Origin: Owenia fusiformis
Lineage: Eukaryota > Annelida > Polychaeta > Sabellida > Oweniidae
Assembly (NCBI GenBank): GCA_903813345.2
Contig: CAIIXF020000007.1
Coordinates: 8,625,730 to 8,689,729 of the forward strand
Length of the DNA: 64,000 nt
Direction of reading: 5' to 3'
The first letter of the stretch is position 1, and each line of letters begins with the position of its first letter. The position numbers were made by a program, and so were the translations under genes. Shown one piece after another: positions 1-9,813 of the stretch. A model generated the notes under the pieces. That model had not been told where the DNA came from. It did not search any database and saw only the letters and a program-made list of their open reading frames with translations.

Positions 1-793
1 ATCAGATTTCCAGATATTTCATCACTAGGGCTAAAATTGTATCCAAAGTAGCAAAATATCCTCATGTGGTAAGAACTCATTTAAATATGGTCGTGACATG
101 TTGTTATTGTCTTTAGTTGATGTTTGGCAGTTTTTGTCTGTAACAATTGTGAGGTGGTGACATTTTGGATGTTAATGCCTTGTCTTAAATGTTGTACATG
201 TACTCCATAAAGTTTTAAAAAATAAAAATGTATCATATAACACTTCTGGGTAAAATGAAATATCACTCAATTATGGATTTGTTTATACATGTACACTTCA
301 GGATAAGTGTTGAACTATTATATCTAGTAATCTTTATTTCATTATCTTTCTAGCTATCAAAATATTATATAAGTAATAGTGTCTTTGTGTTTTACTTGGT
401 TTAGTTAAAGGCAGAATCTGATCTATAGGGGGTGACAAAATTTCAAGCAATGTGTACAATTGACCTTCCAATCTATTACTTACAATATCAAAAAGAATAT
501 CTCCCAAAAGATTCACAATATGTTATAAATTGGTAACGTTATTAATGATTCAAAGTGCAAAAATGGATGAAAAATGTTTAAATTCTCCCTAACAATAAAA
601 TGGTAACCATTCTTACAGAAAAATAATACATTATTGTAAAAGTCTTTAGTTTTCCTGGAATAAATTATGCACTTTTGTGATTTTTAGAAAATAAACATGA
701 CAAGGAATGACATGAGCCAAAGATATTCTAAAATTGAGACAATTTTCTGTTTAGCCTGCTTGCTATATCTGATTCTTTCTTACATGATTCCAG

Positions 794-2302
794 GAGGACT
801 ATAGGAGAACCATAACAGAATTAGATGAAAAAGAATTTGTTAGCATACGATTAGTTGTTATGGAACTAAGAAATCATTATGTAAGTACTGTAGAGTTTAA
901 GGGTCCACATTTAAAGGCCTAATTTAGTGAACAGTAATACACAGTGCATTTTTATTGTATTTTTTTTACCACCAAAGAAGGTGAGCAATCCCATATTGTA
1001 TATATAGAGTTGTAATTTACGCATGCAATCATGGAAGACAGGCTTAGGAAACCCTCATTGAAGGAGCCCTGTGTTCTTTTATATAAACATACAAGTACTC
1101 ACTCACCACTGTCTTTTTTACAAGTAGTGGACCACTCAGTCAAACACTCTGAAGTAGAGGTGTCAAGTATTAACCGGTTAACCGGTTAACCGCCGATAAT
1201 GCCTTGACCGGTCTGTGTTTTTATGGGCGGTTAGTTGACCGTGTATAATTCTGTGATTTCCCGCGCTTATTTTGCACGCTAATCCATTTGGTTTTATGGT
1301 GTCAGTTTCACGTAAGCTGCTCATACATGTCATAAGTCCTATAACTCCTTACAAACATCCAATCAGCAACTGTAATCCCTGCCATATTGCTTTCCCGCGC
1401 TTACTTTGCATTTTAATCTGTTTGTTTTTCAAGCGTCAGTTTCATGTGAGCTACTCATACATGTGATAGGTCCGATAATTCCTTACAAACATCCAATCAG
1501 CAACTTTAATCCCTGCCACATTGCTTTCCCGCGCTTACTTACATAGAATAGAGTAAAGCTTGACGAACGTAAAAAATAAACGCCGATATATCATTTTTCC
1601 AATTTGTTTCAACTTTCAAGATCGAAGATGAAGATTTCATTTGAAATTACCTGTTCAAATTTCCCGCCGGTTAACCGACTTTAACCGGTAAAAACCCCCG
1701 GTTAACCGGTTAATGCTCAAGCGGTTAATTGACACCACTACTCTGAAGTACTTTAAGCAACAAGCAAAGTGCCTGAACTGGGTATTGATTGAATCCTGGA
1801 CTTGCGTAATGGACTTGTGCAATTGTGAATTCACAGCCTGGATAGTGGTACTATTAATCAAAGTTTTGTACAGCCAGAGCCTAAAATAGATTTTACTTGG
1901 ATGGGGTTTAGTTTTTAAGTAATCAATAAGTGAAAGATTCCACAAAAATGATGAACAAATCTCAATAATCATGAATGTTAAGTGCTGCGCCTGTGACTAG
2001 CTAATTCTGTTCATGAATATTTAACCCCATCAAGGATTACACCATTGGCTAATTGTAAATGCTTAACCCTATCTAGCTCAGTCCATGTAGCATTATAACT
2101 GATCATGAATGATGATTAACCCCATCAGGTCCACCAGGACCCATTACACAATCAATCTTGAATGTTTAACCCTATCAAGCCACATTGCAGTGTATGATCT
2201 CATTTATTTCATACTTTCCAGGCTACTCTGCACGATCTGATTATGAAGAACCTGGAAAAAATAAAGAAACCAAGATCACAGAATACAACGAGCATGTATT
2301 AA
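794..2302 (+). CDS. 3' end (last two exons) of an unrecognised coiled-coil-like gene
   Basis: Two exons are visible, 794-880 and 2222-2302. The first follows an AG acceptor and ends at a GTAAGT donor. The second follows a pyrimidine-rich AG acceptor and ends in TAA at 2300-2302. Both are phase 0, so they join cleanly into 55 residues. The encoded tail is highly charged (EDYRRTITELDEKEF, then MELRNHY across to ATLHDLIMKNLEKIKK) and ends NTTSMY, which suggests an amphipathic helix or coiled coil. I do not recognise the family. The rest of the gene must lie left of the window, because no further upstream exon could be supported in 1-793. A possible polyadenylation signal AATAAA lies near 2842. 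Clean splice sites and coherent codons make a real gene end likely; function is unknown. Confidence 0.6.
1155..1740. mobile_element. Non-autonomous hAT-type transposon
   Basis: The element starts TAGAGGTGTCAAGTATTAAC and its right end, reversed, reads TAGTGGTGTCAATTAACC, both followed by runs of the AACCGG motif. This matches the hAT-type TIR consensus (YAGNGGTGTCAA). It is flanked by a perfect 8-bp duplication CTCTGAAG at 1147-1154 and 1741-1748, which is the hAT target-site length. No transposase ORF is present. The interior holds two direct copies of about 130 bp (about 1261-1391 and 1392-1525), each starting near CCCGCGCTTA. Confidence 0.9.
1261..1525 (+). repeat. Two-copy tandem repeat inside the hAT element
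   Basis: Two adjacent units of about 130 bp share CCGCGCTTA, a TGTCAGTTTCA-like block, CTCATACATGT, the phrase CTTACAAACATCCAATCAGC and AATCCCTGCCA. They differ by scattered substitutions. A third start (CCCGCGCTTACTTACA) is cut off at the right. Confidence 0.8.
2012..2190 (+). repeat. Degenerate tandem repeat, about 50-60 bp unit
   Basis: Four loosely spaced copies of a TGAATRTTTAACCCYATCAAG-like phrase occur near 2012, 2055, 2104 and 2157. The array overlaps the intron just before the last exon of the left-edge gene. No coding sense is apparent. Confidence 0.5.
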
Positions 2303-2940
2303 TACAACGCACAACTCGTAGTCTTTAAGCTAAAAATGTTCATGTATATATTCTACTCTGCACATATTGTGCAAGTATTTATAAATGAACTACTGAGTAT
2401 GTCATATGTAGAAGAATGGAGTTTTAAAGAATGGAGGCCAAATACAATCGTTAACTTATGTATCCTGATCAGATTTATTGATGTTGAATGACATTCAAAG
2501 ACATAACAGTAGAATTACAAAACAGTGTTACATTACCAAAAACATTTGATAAACAGTGTCAAAAATGAAACTATTTAGATGCCAGCTTTTATTTTTTAAC
2601 TAATTTCTACACTTAAACAAATACACTGAGTGGGTGCCTGATGGCAAAAGGTCATCTAAAACTTTTTTAATCAAAGACTTGTTAAAAAGTTGAGTTGTCA
2701 GTCGGTTAACAAATAAGATTATGTGAAAAGAATTTACTGCAAATCTTGAGAAAGTGAAAATTTTATGTTTTTATTTAAAAGTCAAGAAGCTTCTGAATTT
2801 ATTCAGGCTTTTGTGCTCACTGAGGAGAACTATCAGTGCTGTAATAAAACTATTTTATATAAAAACTCTGAATACTGTATTTATTTGTTAAATATACATT
2901 GACATGTAAATGAATTGTGTGAACTAAAATACCTCTGTTA
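2303..2940. other. 3' flank, no gene seen
   Basis: AT-rich sequence between the left-edge gene and the first hairpin MITE. It presumably contains that gene's 3' UTR and its polyadenylation signal (AATAAA near 2842). No other supportable feature. Confidence 0.4.
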
Positions 2941-3080
2941 TGCCTGGGTCACATTTGCTCCGATCCATCGACCGGCGCCCGGCCGATTGAGTGTTTTGTT
3001 CAATATTATATTCAAGTTTGAACAAAACACTCAATCGGCCGGGCGCCGTAGTAAAAATCGGAGCAAATGTGACCACGGCA
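2941..3080. mobile_element. 140-bp hairpin MITE, copy 1
   Basis: A near-perfect palindrome. The left arm begins TGCCTGGGTCACATTTGCTC and the right arm ends GAGCAAATGTGACCACGGCA. The arms contain CGGCGCCCGGCCGATTGAGT with the complementary ACTCAATCGGCCGGGCGCC, separated by a short loop. TTA flanks both ends. Related copies lie at 3112, 38236, 39686, 46001 and 59939. Confidence 0.85.
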
Positions 3081-3111
3081 TTACACACAAAAAACCAATG
3101 TAGACATATAA

Positions 3112-3251
3112 TGCCTTTATCACATATGCTCCGATCCATTGGCCGGCGCCCTGCCAATTGAGTGTGTTGTTCAATATTGTATTCAATTTTGAACAAAATA
3201 CTCGATCGGCCGGGCGCCATAGTGAAAATCGGAGCAAATGTGACCAAGGCA
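3112..3251. mobile_element. 140-bp hairpin MITE, copy 2
   Basis: Second copy of the same palindromic family, 31 bp to the right of copy 1. It runs from TGCCTTTATCACATATGCTC to GAGCAAATGTGACCAAGGCA. It has diverged more in the left arm (TTGGCCGGCGCCCTGCC) than in the right. Confidence 0.85.
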
Positions 3252-3479
3252 TTAATAATTAATACACGTGGTGTGGAGACAGTTATAACTGTGACGCAGA
3301 GGACACAACGTGATAAGTTGCTCACACATTCAAATGCATGAGCATGTGAAAAGCATGGTATTAGCAATCATAATTTTTCAAAATTTTCAAGGTGGCTGCT
3401 ATATATCAGACATTTTTTGTTCTGTTGGATTTGCTACTCCATGGATTGCACTGTGGATTTGCTGTTTTATAGTTTTATG

Positions 3480-4736
3480 TCAAAAATAGGGAGTCTTCCT
3501 ACAAGTCCAATCATCTGGAAATTTCCTGTTTTGATAACTTGAAGATCTATTTGTCTTACAGAAAAACCATTTTGATAAATTCCATTTATGTTTGATGATT
3601 TTGAAGTAAATATGTCTGTTCTGTATTCTCTTCACACGAAGAGGATTGTTTCGGGAAGACATGTGATCTAAATTTACATCTAAACAGACGGCAGCTTTTA
3701 ACCCGAATTTGCGTACGCTCAGAAAAAAATCTATATGTTCTTGTGTTTTTAAACTTGCATCCCAACCTCCCATCTTTAACAAATCCTCTAAGGGAGCAAG
3801 AAATGCATTCAATATCATATCTGTGACGTAACACTGGCCAAAACACGCTAATCGTTCATAATACATAGTTGAATATTGCAGAAGGTCCACCGTTTCATTA
3901 GAACTCATCGTTGATGTGTTTTGTGCTTCTGTTGGGCGAACCATTAATGCACCAATAAAGGGGTAATGTTGGCTTTTATGTACTACTCCAGCGAATGATA
4001 AATCGGTATGCTCCAACAAATCAACAAGCTTCGGAATGTTTGTCTCACTATTGAAGACCGCATCATCATCGCATAAGAAAACATATTTTGTTCTTACAAA
4101 CTTTAATGCAAGGTTTCGACCGTAACTTATACCAGCATCCTCATGCGCCTGATGGTACATTACATTTGATGAGTTTTTGAAGAAGTATTGAAGACCAGGC
4201 CTCTTTTCAAAGTCCTCATTATAGTCGTCAACGACAATACATTTCACATTGGGATAGAACTTCCATACACTGCGTATTAACCGCTCGACGAGATTTAAGC
4301 GGTTAGCAGTTTTAACTACAAGTGTTACCAGACCTTCAATTGATGGTCTAATGTATTTAGGTTGCCTATACATAACAGGTTGTCTTCCTTTATTTATCTT
4401 CTGGCAGATGCTATAAGAACAGTTGACTCCAGGATTGGGGTGTATTTTGTCATACCCTGATGTATAGGTACCATTAGAACTATCAACGTTCCCTTCTTTG
4501 CGAGTTTTATATCCAGATTCCACGTTGCATGTCATCGTTTTCGTCCAAATTAATTTTTCCTCGATTGGAAAGTGTTGTTCTTCCTGATGTTGGAAATCCA
4601 CTGAATCAGGGCCATTCTCCTGCTCTTGTTTGGAATTCTTCCTTCTTGTTGAATGTCCGATATTATAATTGTATATGTAAATCACAATTGCTACAGAAAG
4701 ACTTAAAATGATGAGAAATCGTGTGTAGAATTTCAT
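3480..4736 (-). CDS. Golgi glycosyltransferase, B4GALNT1 (GT12)-like, single exon
   Basis: An intact 418-residue ORF with no introns. Residues 7-23 (FLIILSLSVAIVIYIYN) form one hydrophobic segment after a short basic N-terminus, the layout of a type II Golgi membrane enzyme. A variable stem follows. From about residue 137 the sequence follows the beta-1,4-N-acetylgalactosaminyltransferase 1 pattern: VTLVVKTANRL, RSVWKFYPNV, VVDDY at 168-172, GRNLAL, and the metal/nucleotide-sugar motif FLCDDDAVF with DDD at 223-225. Near the C-terminus come GWDASLKTQEHIDFFLSVRK and the LDHMS motif, matching the EFFL and DH region of the vertebrate enzyme. By family knowledge it should transfer a sugar, probably GalNAc, from UDP-sugar to a glycan acceptor in the Golgi lumen; acceptor and sugar cannot be read from sequence. 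The lack of introns could mean retroposition or an intron-poor subfamily. Confidence 0.88.
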   Translation of the reverse strand: MKFYTRFLIILSLSVAIVIYIYNYNIGHSTRRKNSKQEQENGPDSVDFQHQEEQHFPIEEKLIWTKTMTCNVESGYKTRKEGNVDSSNGTYTSGYDKIHPNPGVNCSYSICQKINKGRQPVMYRQPKYIRPSIEGLVTLVVKTANRLNLVERLIRSVWKFYPNVKCIVVDDYNEDFEKRPGLQYFFKNSSNVMYHQAHEDAGISYGRNLALKFVRTKYVFLCDDDAVFNSETNIPKLVDLLEHTDLSFAGVVHKSQHYPFIGALMVRPTEAQNTSTMSSNETVDLLQYSTMYYERLACFGQCYVTDMILNAFLAPLEDLLKMGGWDASLKTQEHIDFFLSVRKFGLKAAVCLDVNLDHMSSRNNPLRVKRIQNRHIYFKIIKHKWNLSKWFFCKTNRSSSYQNRKFPDDWTCRKTPYF

Positions 4737-5326
4737 GTTCTAGAGCATAGCCTTGCCCAAGTCGGCCTATTTTACTTATTAGATGAATAGTTTTGTTTTA
4801 TCCCATCGAACAAAGACCGGGAGGTATAGAGAATTCCCCCATCTGTACGTCTGTCTTTCTAGGCAAGAACTCAAACTTATATTTCATACGACCTATATAT
4901 GACTAAGCAGAAGCCTTTAGTTTGATAAATCCATTTCATGTTTAATATCTGAATTACTAATCCTACTTTGTATAACTGTATTATTTTCCTTTGGCACTTA
5001 ATCTGTTTTTCTCAAAAGCCAGATTCACTATTCAAGCTTATGATTCCTTCCAGTGTCCAAGTATCGGGAAAAATAAATCCCATATGACACGGTGCCCATG
5101 TCAATCTGCACGCCTACTAGGCACTACTCTGCCAAACTGCGCGCATATTTCAAAATGGAAGACGGGGAGGACACGACTCCCAAAAATAGGCAAAATACGA
5201 ATTGAAAAATACAAGGTTAGTCTCGATCCAAAGATAGTACCATTCTGTGTAGATGAACTGAATTTACTCATAGTACTCAATGTTGTTCCCGATGTAAACT
5301 TAGTTATTTCAATATAAGGGTCTTAA
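4737..5326. other. 5' flank of the glycosyltransferase gene
   Basis: Presumed promoter and 5' UTR side of the minus-strand glycosyltransferase. No clear TATA box, exon or repeat is visible. A 108-residue open frame at 4991-5317 has no recognisable content and is not supported as a gene. Confidence 0.3.
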
Positions 5327-6130
5327 CACTGGTGATCCACTCGATTACGCTGACCGTTTGAATTCGGTAACAAAATGTCAGAACGTCGAAGGTGCGATTT
5401 TTCTTTATTCCCTAAATCGACGATTCTGTTGTCTTCTGAACTATTTGTTCGCAAATGTGTACATTTTCTCAAACATACACTCCATGATATGTTTCTTCAG
5501 GTTCAACAAAGTTATAGCGTTTAAAGTCAATTTTTTTTCAAAAAACATCTCCCATTGAAATAACACAGGAGGCGAAAAATTTACTTTGAAGCGCTGTAAC
5601 TTTAATATTCATCAAATAAACTAAACACTTAGTATACAGAAAAGTTAGACAATTCAATTTTCTATATAAAAATATTTTTTGCTGAATCATTTGCTGAAAA
5701 GATATCCTGATTTCTGATTTGCCCCGAACCCTCCATTTCCAATTGGATAACATGGGAATGACGATTTTCAAAAATTCATCAAATTGATCATCAATTTTCG
5801 ACCTATTGTAATAGAGGAAAAGAATTGAGAAAATTTGGAGGTATTGGAAATAAAGTCAAGTTACGTCTCCATCAATATTATAAGTTATTTAATCTCCGGT
5901 TAAGTAAATAAAAATTCAAAGGTAAAGAGGCTTTAACACGTAGTTCAATGGGGGAGCTAAGGTTACCAAACTTATGGAGGGGAGTGAATGTTACTGATAC
6001 ACCTTTGTGTTAAAAATGCCGTGAGAATTCTGCTTACAAGGTGTGAAATTAGGAAAAAATCGTAGCTTCGACATTTTGTTAGCGAAACGAACCGTTTCGG
6101 TAACCAGCGTAATCGAGTGGATCACCAGTG
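5327..6130. mobile_element. 804-bp foldback/MITE with ACTGGTGATCCACTCGATTA termini
   Basis: The left end CACTGGTGATCCACTCGATT and the right end AATCGAGTGGATCACCAGTG are reverse complements. Homology continues inward over about 65 bp (TTCGGTAACAAAATGTC against GACATTTTGTTAGCG). No transposase is present. Its right half continues into the tandem duplication starting at 5701. Confidence 0.8.
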
Positions 6131-6980
6131 CTTAGTAACTTCTGTGTTCAAAATTTACAGTGTCAAGTTATCTGTGTCTTTTCATCGTCATTTGCCGTTT
6201 ATTCAGCCAGCCATTAATTGTGTCTGTGTATGCTAGAATATAGTCCATTTGTCATTTTCTGAACGTACGTAGAAATATGTTAAAGTATGATGTTTTGTTT
6301 TTGTGTAACCACTATTATTAGGGATTTATGAAGTGATTTATGAAAGATATCCTGATTTCTGATTTGCCCCGAACCCTCCATTTCCAATTGGATAACATGA
6401 GAATGACGATTTTCAAAAATTCATCAAATTGATCATCAATTTTCGACCTATTGTAATAGAGGAAAAGAATTGAGAAAATTTGGAGGTATTGGAAATAAAG
6501 TCAAGTTACGTTTCCATCAATATTATAAGTTATTTAATCTCCGGTTAAGTAAATAAAAATTCAAAGGTAAAGAGGCTTTAACACGTAGTTCAATGGGGGA
6601 GCTAAGGTTACCAAACTTATGGAGGGGAGTGAATGTTACTGATACACCTTTGTGTTAAAAATGCCGTGAGAATTCTGCTAACAAGGTGTGAAATTAGGAA
6701 AAAATCGTAGCTTCGACATTTTGTTAGCGAAACGAACCGTTTCGGTAACCAGCGTAATCGAGTGGATCACCAGTGCTTAGTAACTTCTGTGTTCAAAATT
6801 TACAGTGTTAAGTTATCTGTGTCTTTTCATCGTCATTTGCCGTTTATTCAGCCAGCCATTAATTGTGTCTGTGTATGCTAGAATATAGTCCATTTGTCAT
6901 TTTCTGAACGTACGTAGAAATATGTTAAAGTATGATGTTTTGTTGTGTAACCACTATTATTAGGGATTTATGAAGTGATT
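5701..6980 (+). repeat. Recent tandem duplication, period 645 bp
   Basis: GATATCCTGATTTCTGATTT starts at 5701 and again at 6346, and the two units are almost identical through TAGGGATTTATGAAGTGATT. Differences are a few substitutions plus a 5-bp TTTGT deletion near the end of unit 2. The unit contains the right terminal repeat of the 5327-6130 element plus flanking DNA, so the duplication happened after insertion. Confidence 0.9.
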
Positions 6981-7029
6981 CAGCTGGGTTGCACAAAAAT
7001 CAACTTTGGGGAAAAAATTATATATATGC

Positions 7030-7330
7030 AAATGAAGGTGGCCATTATCAAATAAGTGATTATCTTTAATATTTTGTAAATTAAGCACAGAAATATCATA
7101 ATATCGGTGTCTAAACGCAGATTTTCAGGGTCAGGTAATAAGATGAAATTATAAAAATCAAGATTGGAACAATTATTTTATTGTTAATGCAAAAAGGGCA
7201 GCCATTATCGAAATAATGATTACCTTTAATATTTCGTAGACTTAGCATAGTAGCATCATAATATTGGTGTCGAAACCTGGGTTTTCAGGGACAAAGAATA
7301 AGACACCTTAATAAAAAATTAAAACATATT
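7030..7330 (+). repeat. Two-copy direct repeat, about 170 bp
   Basis: Two diverged units share GCCATTATC, ATTATCTTTAATATTT or ATTACCTTTAATATTT, AGCATCATAATAT or ATATCATAATATCGGTGTC, and TTTTCAGGG followed by AATAAGA. No coding sense. The neighbouring 92-residue open frame at 7344-7622 is unrecognised and not called. Confidence 0.55.
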
Positions 7331-8143
7331 GAATGTATAAAACATGATAAAACTTATTTTCAACCCAGATAGGCAAACAATACCGCTTTATTTTGAAAGT
7401 TTAGCATATTTTAAACATATTTGCACGGAAAAATATTTTGCAAAATATATCAAGGGCAGCTATTTTTCACGAAAACGTACGGATGTGGAAGCCAAACTAT
7501 TCTTGGCTACCCAAGTGTTCCGACTCTTGCCCAACTATTCTGACAACCCAAGTGTCATGAGTTCTCTAATTCAAATCAGGTCTGAAAATTCACAAGAGAA
7601 GGTGTCAAAAATAATTTTCTGAAAAAAAACGTTGGCCCCCAAAATGTTGGGAACTTTTAAAAAATTGGATCCTATTTTTGAGAATCTGGACCTATTTTCA
7701 AAATTGAAGCCCGTGTCTTCAAAAAGCCAACTTTCAACAAATTAGGCATAGTCCTAAATTAGTAAGCATCAGTTTTTACTTTTAATGAGAGTTTGTACCA
7801 TTTCTATTTCAAAGTATCAACTTCAACAACAACTTCAGGTTTTTAAGGAATTTTTATGATAGTCACCTGACTGCAGTTTTTGCTACTTTTGAGATTTGCT
7901 CTTATATTCAACTATAATTGATTTCCTCATAGGTTCTGGGCCGATATAAAGATGGCAGCACCAACAGAATCCAGTATTATCTTTCATCTTCTGATTATCT
8001 TTTATAAATAAACACAGATCGATTTAATCCCAAGGCCATCTTTATTTAGAAATTATTTCTATCGACCTTAGCCTATGGATTTCCTCTTTGTAGCGATACT
8101 TAATTAGTGAGCTTTTGGTATGTGAAATATTTTGTCTGTAATC

Positions 8144-8971
8144 ACAGGCTGGTATCGAAAGATTTGTCCGCTGTGACGGAGCATGGTATTTTTCATAAAA
8201 ACACTAAGAATGCTTCACGATTTATTTTTTAACTCATATGTTTCGTTATATCAAAGATAATTACTTACTCCATGCAATGGATATATCATTTGCGTGTAAC
8301 CTCCACTTCTGTTTGAAGTCCAATAACGCTAGGAGTAAAATCTATTGAAAACGGCGCCAGAGTATCAAACTCTAAAATGTACCATTTCTTTTTTAACTTT
8401 TTAATGGCATGATATAGTGACACGATAATATTAACATATGTTTTCAGCATAACTCTGAATGTATTAATGAGATATTAATGCATTGGGTCTTTTAAATTTT
8501 TTTATAAAAAATAATAAATATTTTTTGTCCGGTGTGACGGAGCATTTTCACAGTTCACATTTGCAACTGCTCCGTCACAGCGGACAAAAAAATTAAACAA
8601 TATTTTTTATAAAAGAATTAAAAAGACCAAATACATCAACATCTCATTTATACCTTCATAGTTATGCTGAAACCATGTGTAAATATTACCGTGTCACTAT
8701 ATCGTGCCATTAGAAAGTTAAACAAGAAATGGTACATTTTGAAGTATGATACTCCGGCGCCATTTTCAATAGCTTTTCTTCCCAGCGTAATTGGACTTCA
8801 AATAGAAGTGAAAGTTACCCGCAAATGATATATCCATTGCATGGAGTAAGTAATTTTGTATGGTATAACGAAACATATTAGTTAAAAAATAAATCGTGAG
8901 GTATTCTTAGTGTTTTTATGAAAAATAGCATGCTCCGTCACAGCGGACAAATATTTCGATACCAGCCTGTG
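8144..8971. mobile_element. 828-bp foldback element with nested GTCCGCTGTGACGGAGCA motifs
   Basis: The whole span folds on itself. It starts CACAGGCTGGTATCGAAAGA and ends TTTCGATACCAGCCTGTG. The arms match over most of about 400 bp; paired examples are ACTCCATGCAATGGATATAT and ATATATCCATTGCATGGAGT. The motif TTTGTCCGCTGTGACGGAGC occurs just inside each end and again on both sides of the centre (8524-8587), so the unit looks like two nested or fused palindromes. No ORF. Confidence 0.88.
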
Positions 8972-9813
8972 GTAATATAAATTAATGAATAAGTTGAATG
9001 GCAAAATTGTTCATTGCCTTCTTTTGAGTTGAAGATTTGCATTTATGAATTAATATTAATATTCTGGAGTTTTGGTTTGTTCTTGTCTTTCAATATCTAG
9101 ACATAAAATTCAGCCTTGGTTTTTACAAACACCAACCAATAATTGAATCATAAAATACTAGCCTAATTAGTATTCCCGGTCGTAGCTACCTACTTATTAT
9201 GTAACTCCGGCGGCTAGTATTTTACATGAACATCATTCACTTCTGCATACTTCTCTGTTATGTAAATAAAGACATGTTGTATCAGTGTATATTTTATGAC
9301 TAATATGTCGGATCATGACATCTAAAGAGTCAATAAAAGATATAGTATATATCAGAATAAAAGAAATTGAATTTTCAATCAGTTTATACTGATTGAATCA
9401 AAACCTACATAACTTCATGTTTAGTAATGTCTGTTTATATTTTAACCATACAATTGGCCTTGAATATAGAAAAACATTTTTGTTTGTTTGTCTATCTTGT
9501 TATCTGACATAAAGTTATTTTTAACCATCCGGATTGGGTGAAACAGGTAACTAGTCGTACATCATGGCAAATATGACCTGTTATTCTGGCAAGCAATTTT
9601 CGTAACATGTTTTTAGTTCTTTGATTTTGATTCATGATAAATTCATGATCTCGCCAAAGTCAAAAGGCCTAGTAAATCCTTTGATTTTGTAAAGTGTATC
9701 AATCAAGCAACCTGGGATTTTGAAAATTGAACCCAAAATCAAGTTTTACGGTCGCCTTATGTTACTTCCCACCCTATGAGGTCAATTCATATACAGACAG
9801 TATATCAAGAAAA
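8972..9813. other. Upstream region of the carboxylesterase gene
   Basis: AT-rich DNA before the signal-peptide exon of the esterase. It presumably holds its promoter. I see no convincing TATA box or non-coding exon, and no repeat. Confidence 0.3.

Noticed and set aside
2924-3367. 147-residue open frame with repeated VTFAPIF...RSMDRSKCD phrases
   Set aside because: The apparent protein repeat is the two hairpin MITEs read through; not a gene.
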